Assembly (NCBI RefSeq): GCF_003116035.1
Contig: NZ_LGQW01000015.1
Location: forward strand, 3,874,768-3,938,767
Direction of reading: 5' to 3'
Origin: Azospirillum sp. TSH64
GTDB taxonomy: Bacteria > Pseudomonadota > Alphaproteobacteria > Azospirillales > Azospirillaceae
DNA: 64,000 nucleotides
In this document: positions 39,865 to 48,224 of the stretch, piece by piece
Numbering within the stretch: the stretch's first letter is position 1
Layout: every line of letters starts with the position of its first letter
The notes under the pieces: model-generated
The model's database searches: none
Seen by the model: only the letters and a program-made list of their open reading frames with translations
What the model was told of the DNA's origin: nothing
Program-made: the position numbers and the translations under genes

Positions 39865-40220
39865 GGGTCGAAACACCTTGAAAAGGGCGGATTCCGGCGG
39901 AAAAAGCGGTCCGACACACCACACCGGACGCGGGCGAAAGTCAAGCCGCGATAGGACGGAGCCTGCAGCCGGCAGGGCCCGAACGCGACATTTGGAACGC
40001 TGTGAAACACTCTGCGCGCCCCTGTTCACCTGTTCCATCCGCCGGAGCTCGGGCCGTCGACCGCCAGTTTAACACCCTGGCGGCTGCGGGGTAAGCGGAC
40101 CGGGAAAATCCGGCCGGAGCCATCCGCCCCCTGCCCGCCCGGCCGGCCGTCCCGGAAAAGGCATCGCCTTCGCGCTTCGCCGGACTTTCATGCACCCGTT
40201 CGGTCGTGTATGAAGCAACC
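39865..40220. other. Divergent intergenic region between aspS and rnd
   Basis: 356 bases with no credible gene. The only clear structure is a 7-bp hairpin, CCGCCAG (40061-40067) with CTGGCGG (40077-40083), spaced by TTTAACACC and without a T-run. Promoters of both genes must lie here; I could not place them. Confidence 0.6.
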
Positions 40221-41411
40221 ATGACGCTCATCACGACAACCGACGCCCTCCAGGCCTTCTGTCAGTCGCTGGCAGGGACCGAATACATCACGGTCGATAC
40301 CGAGTTCCTGCGGGAAAAGACCTATTGGCCGCAACTGTGTCTCGTCCAGGTCGGCGGGCCCGACGGCGCGGTCGCCATCGACCCGCTGGCCGAGGGCATC
40401 GACCTGGCGCCGCTGTTCGCGCTGATGAGCGACCCGTCGGTCCTGAAGGTGTTCCACGCCGCCCGGCAGGATGTGGAGATCTTCTGGCATCTGTCCGGCC
40501 AGATCCCGCATCCGCTGTTCGATACCCAGGTCGCGGCGATGGTCTGCGGCTTCGGCGAGAGCGTGGGCTACGAAACGCTGGTGACCAAGCTGGCCGGCGC
40601 ACGCATCGACAAGTCCAGCCGCTTCACCGACTGGTCGCACCGCCCGCTGACCGAGCGGCAGCTGACCTACGCCCTGTCCGACGTCATCCATCTGCGCCCG
40701 GCCTATGAGAAGCTGAAGCGCCGCCTCGCCCGCTCCGGCCGGTCGCACTGGCTGGAGGAGGAGATGGCGATCCTCACCGATCCGGCCACATATCAGGTCG
40801 ATCCGGAAAGCTCCTACCTGCGGCTGAAGGTGCGCACCAACAAGCCGCGCTTCATGGCGATCCTGAAGGAGCTGGCGGCATGGCGCGAACGCGAGGCCCA
40901 GCGCCGCGACCAGCCGCGGTCCCGCATTCTGCGCGACGAGGCCCTGCTGGAAATCGCCGCCCATGCGCCGACCACCGTCGATGACCTCGCCCGCACCCGC
41001 GGGCTGGGACGGGGCTTCGCCGAGGGGCGCCAGGGCGCCGACGTGCTGGCCGCGGTGAAGGGCGGGCTGGACCTGCCGGACAGCGCCCTGCCCCGCGTCG
41101 AACCGCGCGAGGAGCCGCCGCCCGGCCTGCAACCGATCGTCGAGCTTCTGCGCGTCCTGCTGAAGATGAAGTGCGACGAGAACAATGTCGCGGCGAAGCT
41201 GGTGGCGTCGTCCGCCGATCTGGAGGCCCTGGCGGCCGACGATGGCGCAGACATTGCGGCGATGCAGGGATGGCGGCGCGAACTCTTCGGCAATGATGCA
41301 CTTGCCTTGAAGCATGGAAAGATCGGACTTGCGGTCATAGATCGTCGCGTCCGCATCGTTCCTGCTGGCGAACCACGCCCGTCGGCGGTTCCGCCGGAAC
41401 CGGAAACTTGA
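40221..41411 (+). CDS. rnd: Ribonuclease D
   Basis: 396 residues. A DEDD 3'-5' exonuclease domain (about 5-180) has VDTEFLREKTYWPQLCLVQV (Exo I, Asp and Glu), HAARQDVEIF (Exo II) and YALSDVIHL (Exo III, Tyr and Asp). An HRDC domain follows (about 210-290, RFMAILKELAAWREREAQ). It trims tRNA precursors. ATG 40221 begins MTLITTTDALQ; a GTG five codons upstream is in frame. Confidence 0.95.
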   Translation: MTLITTTDALQAFCQSLAGTEYITVDTEFLREKTYWPQLCLVQVGGPDGAVAIDPLAEGIDLAPLFALMSDPSVLKVFHAARQDVEIFWHLSGQIPHPLFDTQVAAMVCGFGESVGYETLVTKLAGARIDKSSRFTDWSHRPLTERQLTYALSDVIHLRPAYEKLKRRLARSGRSHWLEEEMAILTDPATYQVDPESSYLRLKVRTNKPRFMAILKELAAWREREAQRRDQPRSRILRDEALLEIAAHAPTTVDDLARTRGLGRGFAEGRQGADVLAAVKGGLDLPDSALPRVEPREEPPPGLQPIVELLRVLLKMKCDENNVAAKLVASSADLEALAADDGADIAAMQGWRRELFGNDALALKHGKIGLAVIDRRVRIVPAGEPRPSAVPPEPET

Positions 41412-41710
41412 CCTTTTCGGATGGCGTCGCTTCGATGACTGTGACGCCTTTTGCTGCGGTCCGGGTACCTCCTGCGCCCGGACTTCAGCCTTAAGGGCTT
41501 TTTAAAGAAAGTTACCGTTAAGATCGGTTCGGCTTCGCAGCATCGAGCGGACCGGGGTATGCCGACCGGGGCATGCCCGGCCTGGCGGCCTGCCGACAAC
41601 GCCACCCGGGCAGATGGGCCCGGATGGAAAGCAAAAGGCCGCCGAACAACGAGCGGCCGTAGATACGGGTGGTTGGCAGGCGTGACGCTTGTTGTGGGAG
41701 TGAGCAAGGT
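41412..41710. other. Intergenic region between rnd and the EAL-like gene
   Basis: About 300 bases without a gene. A short hairpin AGCC-TTAAG-GGCT (41487-41499) followed by T5 could be a weak rnd terminator. The 15-mer beginning GACGCTTGTTGTGGG (41684-41698) recurs at 43806-43820 in the yicC promoter, probably by chance. Confidence 0.5.
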
Positions 41711-42997
41711 ATGAGCAAGTTTGGCGGCAGACCACCCATTGGACGGGACCGTGTCCGGCTTTCCACCACGGAGAAGCAGGCCGCCGTCGCAGCCGCCAAG
41801 GATCAGAAGCCGGACTTCGACAACGACAAACTGCTGAATCTGCTGCGGTCGGCGAAGAACGAGCTGCAGGGCATGCGTCTGATCCACATGCACCTGTCGC
41901 TTTTGAAGGACCGCGACCCCAGCAGCCAGATGATGGTGCGCTCCATCATCCAGGAGCTGGCGAGCAAGGCGTCCTACCTGCAGTCCTTCAACATTTCCAA
42001 CGGCGACGTCATCATCCTCTACAAGGGGCTGAAGCTCACCGGCGTGACCGACGTCTGCCAGACGGTCGAACAGGTCTTCCTGTCGAAGACGACGCTGACC
42101 GGCCCCAACCCCTACAAGGAATATTCGCTCTATTCGATCATGGAACTGGCGTTGAATTTCATCAACGTCATCCGTTTCATCGAAGAATTGCAGGCGAACG
42201 AAACCGGCAGCCACGTCACCGAGACCAAGCCGCCGATCACGCTGGAAGAACTCGGCAAGCTCGAACGCTCGATGCAGATGTTCGACCTGTCGCCCTTCCT
42301 GTTCAACCAGGGCATCGCCAACATCGGCAGCGGCGAAGCCGAGATGGAGTATTTCGAGCTCTACATCTCGATCAAGCTTCTTCAGGAACGGCTCTGCCCG
42401 GATTACGACATCACCGCCAACAAGTGGCTGTTCAACTATTTCACCGCCAATCTCGACCAGTCGGTGCTGCGGGCCCTGAACCATGGGCTCAGCTTCATGC
42501 GGGGGCGGCGGATCGGCATCAACATCAACCTGTCCACCGTCATTTCGACCGGATTCGTGAAGTTCGACGAGCGGCTGCCGATCGACTTCCGCGGGCAGGT
42601 GGTGCTTGAGGTGTCGAAGGGCGACCTGATCGAAAACCTGTCGCTGTTCAACGAGGTGGTGGAGTTCGCCCAGGACCGCCGCTACCAGATCGCGGTCGAC
42701 GGGCTGAACCCGTTCTGGGTGACGAATTTCGACCTGGAATATCTGAACGCCGACTACGCCAAGATCTTCTGGTCGAACGACATGCTGGAGATGGACCCGT
42801 CGTTCGAGAAGTATTTCCGCGACCGCATCGCCGAACAGGACCGCTGCAAATTCATCCTGGCCCGCTGCGACAGCGTCACCAGCCTGGTCTATGCCCACAA
42901 GATGGGGATCAACCTGGTCCAGGGCCGTGCGGTCGACAACATCATGCGCAAGGGCGTCAGCGTCCGCGAAGCCATCGCCCACGCCAAGGTGGACTGA
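41711..42997 (+). CDS. Catalytically degenerate EAL-domain-like protein
   Basis: 428 residues, soluble, with no membrane segment. The C-terminal part (about 225-425) follows the EAL fold in order: NINLSTVISTGF (family NLS), VVLEVSKGD (family EITE), YQIAVDGLNPFWVTNFDLEYLNADYAKI (positions about 325-352; family DDFGTG and the D-x-K strand), FILARCDSVTSLVYAHKMGI (family EGVE) and LVQGRAVD (family QGY). The EAL, DDFG and EGVE catalytic residues are replaced, so c-di-GMP hydrolysis is not expected; a binding or partner role is likely. The N-terminal 150 residues are helical and unfamiliar. ATG 41711 starts MSKFGGRPPIGRDR. The SDR gene converges on it 8 bases away. Confidence 0.75.
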   Translation: MSKFGGRPPIGRDRVRLSTTEKQAAVAAAKDQKPDFDNDKLLNLLRSAKNELQGMRLIHMHLSLLKDRDPSSQMMVRSIIQELASKASYLQSFNISNGDVIILYKGLKLTGVTDVCQTVEQVFLSKTTLTGPNPYKEYSLYSIMELALNFINVIRFIEELQANETGSHVTETKPPITLEELGKLERSMQMFDLSPFLFNQGIANIGSGEAEMEYFELYISIKLLQERLCPDYDITANKWLFNYFTANLDQSVLRALNHGLSFMRGRRIGININLSTVISTGFVKFDERLPIDFRGQVVLEVSKGDLIENLSLFNEVVEFAQDRRYQIAVDGLNPFWVTNFDLEYLNADYAKIFWSNDMLEMDPSFEKYFRDRIAEQDRCKFILARCDSVTSLVYAHKMGINLVQGRAVDNIMRKGVSVREAIAHAKVD

Positions 42998-43005
42998 GCG
43001 CGCGT

Positions 43006-43767
43006 TCAGGTCTTGCGCGGGGCCTGCCGCAGCGGACCGTCGGTCCAGGCTGGGGGAAGAAGGGCAAGCAGCCAGACCACGGCCATCATCGGCCAGGGGA
43101 AGGCGATTCGCGCCCGGTTGCGCTCCAGCCCGCGGCGGATGACCCTGGCCGCGGCATCGGTCTCCATCAGGAACGGCATGGGGAAGCGGTTCACTGCCGT
43201 CATCCGGCTTTTGACGAAGCCCGGGCAGATGACCGAGACACCGATCCCCTCCCCGGCCAGATCGCCGCGCAGCGCCTCGCCATAGACCCGGACCATCGCC
43301 TTGCTGGCGCAATAGGCGGGCGCACCGGGAAGACCGCGGAAGCCGGCCAGCGAGGCCATGATGGCGATCTGTCCGCTCCGCCGCTCCCGCATCGCCGGAA
43401 GCAGCGGGTGGATGCTGTTCAGAACGCCGTCGATGTTCACCGCCAGGATGCGCCGCGCCTGCTCCTCCGTCTCACCGCCATCGCCGGTGCCAGCCGACAT
43501 GCCGGCATTGGCGATCAGCAGGTCGACCGGGGTGTCCGCATCGACCCGCGCCAACCAGTCGGCCATCGCCTTGCGGTCGGACACATCGATCACCGTCGTC
43601 TCGACCAGGGCACCGGCGGCGCGGCAGCGTTGCGCCACACCCTCCAGCCTTGCGGAGTCGCGGCCGCTCAGGGCAAGTCGGACCCCGGGGGCGGCGTAGA
43701 GGACAGCCAGGGCTTCGCCGATGCCACTGGAGGCTCCGGTGATGACGATGGACCACGGCTGCTTCAT
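43006..43767 (-). CDS. Short-chain dehydrogenase/reductase
   Basis: 253 residues, a classical SDR Rossmann enzyme. TGASSGIGEAL binds NAD(P)H, IANAGMSAG is the NAG motif, and the Ser-Tyr-Lys triad lies in MASLAGFRGLPGAPAYCASKAM (Ser, Tyr, Lys key residues). A hydrophobic segment near the C-terminus (about 225-243, WPMMAVVWLLALLPP) suggests membrane attachment. The substrate is unknown. ATG 43767 starts MKQPWSIVITGASSG. Confidence 0.88.
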   Translation of the reverse strand: MKQPWSIVITGASSGIGEALAVLYAAPGVRLALSGRDSARLEGVAQRCRAAGALVETTVIDVSDRKAMADWLARVDADTPVDLLIANAGMSAGTGDGGETEEQARRILAVNIDGVLNSIHPLLPAMRERRSGQIAIMASLAGFRGLPGAPAYCASKAMVRVYGEALRGDLAGEGIGVSVICPGFVKSRMTAVNRFPMPFLMETDAAARVIRRGLERNRARIAFPWPMMAVVWLLALLPPAWTDGPLRQAPRKT

Positions 43768-43810
43768 GGGATTTCCGCCCTGACCGTCGGCTGCCCTATG
43801 GCGCCGACGC

Positions 43811-43839
43811 TTGTTGTGGGGTGATGTCGCGTTTATAAG
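43811..43839 (+). promoter_or_regulatory. Sigma-70-type promoter of yicC-gmk
   Basis: TTGTTG (43811-43816), a 17-base spacer and TATAAG (43834-43839) match the housekeeping pattern. Transcription should start near 43846, before the YicC start at 43880. Confidence 0.55.
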
Positions 43840-43879
43840 CACGACATCATTCGACACCGCTTTTCAAGTGAGGCCGCCG

Positions 43880-44776
43880 TTGCCAGCCCATCGCCCCGTC
43901 ATTGCCAGCATGACCGGTTTCGCACGCGTCGACGGGCACGGCGACGGCTATTCCTGGACCTTCGAGGCCAAGAGCGTCAATGGCCGCAGCCTGGATCTGC
44001 GGTGCCGCCTGCCGTCCGGCTTCGACAGCGTCGAGGCGGCGGCCCGAGCCGATGTGCCGAAGCGGCTGGCCCGCGGCAACGTCAACCTGACGCTGACCGT
44101 CAACCGCGCCCAGGCGGTGTCGCAGCTGCGCATCAACCGCGAGCTTCTGGCCCAGGTTCTGGAGATCGCGCGGGAGATCGAGGGTGCCGGGGCCGCCGCG
44201 CCGCGGCTGGATTCGCTGCTGGCCGTCCGCGGCATCATCGAGCCGGTCGAAGAGGATGAAACCGAGGCGCGCGAGCGCGTCGAGTCGGCGTTGAAGGGCG
44301 ACCTGTCCAGGCTGATCGACCAGTTGTCGGTCAACCGCCTCGCCGAGGGTGCCCGCATCGCCGAGGTGCTGAACGGCCATCTCGACGAGATCGCCCGGCT
44401 GGTCGACGCGGCGTCGGCCTGCGCCTCGACCCAGCCGGACGCGCTGCGCGAGAAGCTGCGCACCCAGGTCGCGGCGATCCTCGGCTCCTTCCCCGCCCTG
44501 TCGGAGGAGCGGCTGGCCCAGGAGGCTGCGATCCTGATCGGCAAGGCCGACGTGCGCGAGGAGCTGGACCGCCTGCGCGCCCACATCCAGGCCGCGCGCG
44601 ACATGATGGCGGAAGGCGGCGCCATCGGCCGCCGGTTCGACTTCCTGTGCCAGGAGTTCAACCGCGAGGCCAACACGCTCTGCTCCAAATCGGCGGACGT
44701 CGAACTGACCCGCATCGGCCTGTCGCTGAAAGCCTCCATCGAGCAGCTTCGCGAGCAGGTGCAGAACATCGAATGA
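43880..44776 (+). CDS. YicC family endoribonuclease-type protein
   Basis: 298 residues from TTG 43880. The N-terminal signature is SMTGFARVDG with FEAKSVNGRSLDLRCRLP; the C-terminal DUF1732 part has GRRFDFLCQEFNREANTLCSKS. YicC proteins are reported as RNases involved in small-RNA decay. TTG is chosen because GTGAGG precedes it by 6 bases, whereas ATG 43910 (SMTGFAR Met) has no ribosome-binding site. It lies upstream of gmk, the usual order. Confidence 0.9.
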   Translation: MPAHRPVIASMTGFARVDGHGDGYSWTFEAKSVNGRSLDLRCRLPSGFDSVEAAARADVPKRLARGNVNLTLTVNRAQAVSQLRINRELLAQVLEIAREIEGAGAAAPRLDSLLAVRGIIEPVEEDETEARERVESALKGDLSRLIDQLSVNRLAEGARIAEVLNGHLDEIARLVDAASACASTQPDALREKLRTQVAAILGSFPALSEERLAQEAAILIGKADVREELDRLRAHIQAARDMMAEGGAIGRRFDFLCQEFNREANTLCSKSADVELTRIGLSLKASIEQLREQVQNIE

Positions 44777-44815
44777 CCATCGTTCCCGAATGACTGGCAA
44801 CTGCGAGTGACCGCC

Positions 44816-45463
44816 ATGGCTGCGTCCAACACATCCCCGATCCACCGCCGCGGCCTGATGCTGGTGCTGTCCTCCCCGTCGGGGGCCGGCAAGACCACCA
44901 TCGCCCGCGGGCTGCTGGACCGCGATGCCGGCATCACCATGTCGGTGTCGGTGACCACCCGCGCGATGCGTCCGGGCGAGGTCGAAGGGCTGGATTACTA
45001 CTTCATCGATCAGCCGCGCTTCGACCGCATGGCGGAGACCGGCGACCTGCTGGAACATGCCCGCGTCTTCGGCAACTGCTATGGCACGCCGCGCGTGGCG
45101 GTGGAGGACGCGCTGGGCGCCGGCCGCGACGTGCTGTTCGCCATCGACTGGCAGGGCGCGCAGCAGTTGGCGCAGAACGCCCGCGACGATCTGGTCAGCG
45201 TCTTCGTCCTGCCGCCGTCGGTCAGCGAACTGGAACGCCGCCTGCGCGGCCGCGGCCAGGATTCCGAGGAGGTCATCGCCAACCGGATGGCGAAGGCGTC
45301 CAACGAGATCAGCCACTGGCCGGAATACGACTATGTCATCGTCAACAGCGACGTGACCGAGAGCATCGCCGCGGTTGAGTCCATCCTGCATGCCGAACGG
45401 CTGCGCCGCCGCCGTCAGGTCGGCCTGCCGGAGTTCGTGCGCAGCATTCAGGACACGCTGTAA
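44816..45463 (+). CDS. gmk: Guanylate kinase
   Basis: 215 residues, phosphorylating GMP to GDP. P-loop SSPSGAGKTT, GMP-binding SVTTRAMRPGEVEGLDYYF and the lid region RLRGRGQDSEEVIANRM are present. ATG 44816 is preferred; a GTG three codons upstream is also possible. It follows yicC by 39 bases in the same operon. Confidence 0.96.
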   Translation: MAASNTSPIHRRGLMLVLSSPSGAGKTTIARGLLDRDAGITMSVSVTTRAMRPGEVEGLDYYFIDQPRFDRMAETGDLLEHARVFGNCYGTPRVAVEDALGAGRDVLFAIDWQGAQQLAQNARDDLVSVFVLPPSVSELERRLRGRGQDSEEVIANRMAKASNEISHWPEYDYVIVNSDVTESIAAVESILHAERLRRRRQVGLPEFVRSIQDTL

Positions 45464-45478
45464 CTGTTTGTTTGATAT

Positions 45479-46210
45479 CTATTTGTTTGGAAACGGCTTC
45501 GCCCGCACCTTGATTTCATGGTCGGGCGGGCCGTCGCTTCCGTCCGGTTTCCTGCCGCGGTAATAGCCCTTCTGCCAGCGTTCCTGCGCGGCGGTGCTGC
45601 CCGGCGTCTGCAGGTCGCTGTTGAACTGGCTGCGCGAGGTCGCCCAGGCACGGTACTGAGCCGCGGTCTCCGGATCGCTGTCCAGGTCGCGAACCTCCGG
45701 CGTCAGGCTTTCCACCAGACCGCGCTGGATCGGCATGAGATGGGCGAAGGGCTCGCCCTTTTCCCAGGTCACCGGAACGCCGGCAGCGGTGAACTTCCAG
45801 TTCATGGTGAAGGGATAGGGCGACCAGTCGGTCTCGATGATTCCCGACAGACCCAGGATCCCGTGTTTCGGATGGTTCAGCGGGCCGGTGACCATCAGGT
45901 TGATGCCCGGCGGCGTGCGGAACAGCGCCGCGACATGGAAGGTCAGGACGCCGCTGCCGAAATGGCTGGCCGGCAGCAGGGGATGCTGCTCGTCGGCGGT
46001 GACGGTGATGGCATCCAGCCCCGTTCCGCCGTTCCACACGGCGGTGGCCCGCACAGGGCAGCAAACCTCCCATCCATGCATGCTGGCGATGTTCAGCGGC
46101 AGGCAGCGGTAGCCATACTGTTCCGGCAGGGCGTCGATCCAGTCGCGGGTCGGGCGGGCCGGGCGGATGTCGGGCATCGCGCCCGAGAGGGGATAAGCGA
46201 TCAGCGTCAT
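45479..46210 (-). CDS. DUF6065-type hypothetical protein
   Basis: 243 residues, acidic-neutral, no signal peptide or membrane segment. It begins MTLIAYPLSGAMPDIRPARP, has conserved-looking central segments (PLNIASMHGWEVCCPV, MVTGPLNHPKHGI, DWSPYPFTMNWKFTAAG) and a C-terminal part with WQKGYYRGRKPDG. I associate this pattern with proteins of family DUF6065, found in scattered proteobacteria. Tryptophan- and proline-rich sequence around GPLN and DWSPYPFTMNW suggests a beta-barrel-like or dioxygenase-like small-molecule fold, but no metal triad can be assigned. It converges with gmk, 15 bases away. Confidence 0.7.
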   Translation of the reverse strand: MTLIAYPLSGAMPDIRPARPTRDWIDALPEQYGYRCLPLNIASMHGWEVCCPVRATAVWNGGTGLDAITVTADEQHPLLPASHFGSGVLTFHVAALFRTPPGINLMVTGPLNHPKHGILGLSGIIETDWSPYPFTMNWKFTAAGVPVTWEKGEPFAHLMPIQRGLVESLTPEVRDLDSDPETAAQYRAWATSRSQFNSDLQTPGSTAAQERWQKGYYRGRKPDGSDGPPDHEIKVRAKPFPNK

Positions 46211-46443
46211 GGCGTCGCATCCTGACAGACTTCTTTATCCGGTGTAACCCTGATGCTCCAATGATCACAACCGGTGTCACGACCATCCGGATTACCCCTG
46301 GCTCGACGTCGGGCATTGCGTCAACGGACAGTACTCCAGTATGACCGACCCGTTGTATTAGAGTTCTTTTGATTAGCGGACCGCACCGTCACGCGCCATC
46401 GGGCGGCGGATGCGGCACTGCGCGCATGGGGTGGAACAGGGCG

Positions 46444-48132
46444 ATGATCGGCAAACTTCACAGCATCAAGGCAAAGCTCCTGATCCTCCAGGGGCTGTTC
46501 CTCGTCGCCATTCTGGTGGGCGGCATCTGGTCGGCGACCTCGAAGCGCGAAACCATGGTGGAGGGCTACCGCAACTCCATCCAGGCGGTGGTGCAGACCT
46601 CGCTGTCGATCATGAAGTCCTATGACGCCCGTGCCGCCAAGGGCGAGTTCAGCCGGGAGGAGGCACAGACCCTTGCCAAGGGTGCGCTGCGGGCCCTGCG
46701 CTTCTTCGGCAACGAATACATGTTCGGGTACGAATTCGACGGCACCAACGTGTTCCACGGCGTCCGCGCCGACCTGGAAAGCACCCGCAAGCTCGCCGAC
46801 TTCAAGGACAGCAACGGCGTGCTGGTGATCCGCGGCCTGATCGATGCGGCCCGCAGCGGCGACGGCACCCTGATCTACAATTTCCCCAAGGCCGGCGGGA
46901 CCGAGCCGATGCCGAAGCTGGCCTACGCCGCGATCTACGAGCCGTGGGGCTGGATGATCGGCACCGGCGTCTACATCGACGATGTCGACGCCGCCTTCCG
47001 TGCCACGCTGATCAAGACGCTGCTGGTGACGCTGGCGGCGGCCCTGCTGCTCGGGCTGTTCGGTTTCCGTCTGGTGTCGCGCATCGGCAAGGGGCTGGAC
47101 GGCATCGCCCACGCCACCGACCGCATCGCCAAGGGCGATCTGGCCGCCGAGGTTGCCGGCGCCGACCGGGCCGACGAGGTTGGGGCCCTGGCCCGCTCGG
47201 TCGAGACCCTGCGGCTCAGCGCCATCGAAGCCGAGGATTTGCGCCGCCGCCATGCCGCGCTGGAACGGGAAGCCGAGGAAGGCCGCCGCGCCACCATGCG
47301 GCGGCTGGCCGACGAGTTCGAGAGCACGGTCGGTGCGCTGGTCCATTCCGTCGCCGAGTCGGCCGGGCAGCTGACCCACACCTCGGGCGCGATGAGCAGC
47401 GGGGCGGAGCAGACCACCCGGTTGATGGACGGCGCCGCCCGCGCCGCCGGGACCACCTCCGGCAACGTCCAGGCGGTGGCGGGCGCCACCGAGGAGCTGG
47501 CCGCCTCCATCCGCGAGATCGCGCAGCAGATCGCCGAGTCGACGACCGGCTCCGCCCGCGCCGTCGAGGACGTACGCCGCACCTATGCCCTGATCGAACA
47601 GCTGGACGGTGTCGCCCGCCGCACGGTGGAGGTGGTGGACCTGATCCGCTCCATCGCCGAGCAGACCAACCTGCTGGCGCTGAATGCGACAATCGAGGCG
47701 GCCCGTGCCGGAGAGGCCGGCAAGGGCTTCGCGGTGGTCGCCAGCGAGGTGAAGAATCTCGCCAACCAGACCGCCAAGGCGACCGACGACGTGCAGGCGC
47801 AGATCGCCGCGATGACAGACGCCACGTCGTCCGTTGTCGAGGCGATGCGCGGCGTCGGCGGCGCCATCGAGACGGTGAACAACGTCGCCTCCAGCATCTC
47901 CGCCGCCATCGAGGAGCAGGGAGCGGCGACCCGCGACATCAGCCAGAACGTCAACGAGGCCGCCCAGGGCGTCAGCTCGGTGTCCGACAGCCTGAACCTG
48001 GTGTGCAGCCACGCGACCGCCACCGGCCAGGCCTCCGCCGAAGTGGCCGCCGCGGCCCGCGCGGTGGGCGAGCGTGCCGACCGCATGCTGGGCGAGGTGT
48101 CGGCCTTCGTTGCCCGCATCCGGCAGGGCTGA
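46444..48132 (+). CDS. Methyl-accepting chemotaxis protein with single Cache domain
   Basis: 562 residues. Membrane helix 1 (about 8-28), periplasmic sCache_2-type domain (about 30-185, with FFGNEYMFGYEFDGTNVFHG and EPWGWMIGTGVYIDD), membrane helix 2 (about 188-212), HAMP (about 212-265) and a cytoplasmic signalling domain whose hairpin tip reads TNLLALNATIEAARAGEAG plus KGFAVVASEVKNLA. It should signal through CheA/CheW; the ligand is probably a small carboxylate, as is common for this Cache type. ATG 46444 starts MIGKLHSIKAKLLI; an ATG six codons earlier is possible. No che genes are nearby. Confidence 0.92.
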   Translation: MIGKLHSIKAKLLILQGLFLVAILVGGIWSATSKRETMVEGYRNSIQAVVQTSLSIMKSYDARAAKGEFSREEAQTLAKGALRALRFFGNEYMFGYEFDGTNVFHGVRADLESTRKLADFKDSNGVLVIRGLIDAARSGDGTLIYNFPKAGGTEPMPKLAYAAIYEPWGWMIGTGVYIDDVDAAFRATLIKTLLVTLAAALLLGLFGFRLVSRIGKGLDGIAHATDRIAKGDLAAEVAGADRADEVGALARSVETLRLSAIEAEDLRRRHAALEREAEEGRRATMRRLADEFESTVGALVHSVAESAGQLTHTSGAMSSGAEQTTRLMDGAARAAGTTSGNVQAVAGATEELAASIREIAQQIAESTTGSARAVEDVRRTYALIEQLDGVARRTVEVVDLIRSIAEQTNLLALNATIEAARAGEAGKGFAVVASEVKNLANQTAKATDDVQAQIAAMTDATSSVVEAMRGVGGAIETVNNVASSISAAIEEQGAATRDISQNVNEAAQGVSSVSDSLNLVCSHATATGQASAEVAAAARAVGERADRMLGEVSAFVARIRQG

Positions 48133-48160
48133 CTTTCCACCCTGGCGGGGAGGGTTATTC

Positions 48161-48178
48161 TACCGGATGCATTCGGTA
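48161..48178. promoter_or_regulatory. Near-palindromic 18-base site upstream of the PLP enzyme gene
   Basis: TACCGGATGCATTCGGTA is symmetric at all but one base pair: TACCG/CGGTA arms around an ATGCAT core. It lies 46 bases before the ATG, between it and the chemoreceptor gene, a typical operator position. Confidence 0.4.
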
Positions 48179-48224
48179 AAATTCCGCGCTATGGATGGGG
48201 CAGCCAATCGCCGGATATGACGCC

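Noticed and set aside
41451..41714. An 87-codon frame upstream of the EAL-like gene
   Set aside because: Basic low-complexity sequence, overlaps the likely leader and lacks a start signal.
41684..43820. The shared 15-mer GACGCTTGTTGTGGG at 41684 and 43806 as a common regulatory element
   Set aside because: A repeat of this length is expected by chance in a GC-biased 64-kb window, and only the second copy has a matching -10 box.
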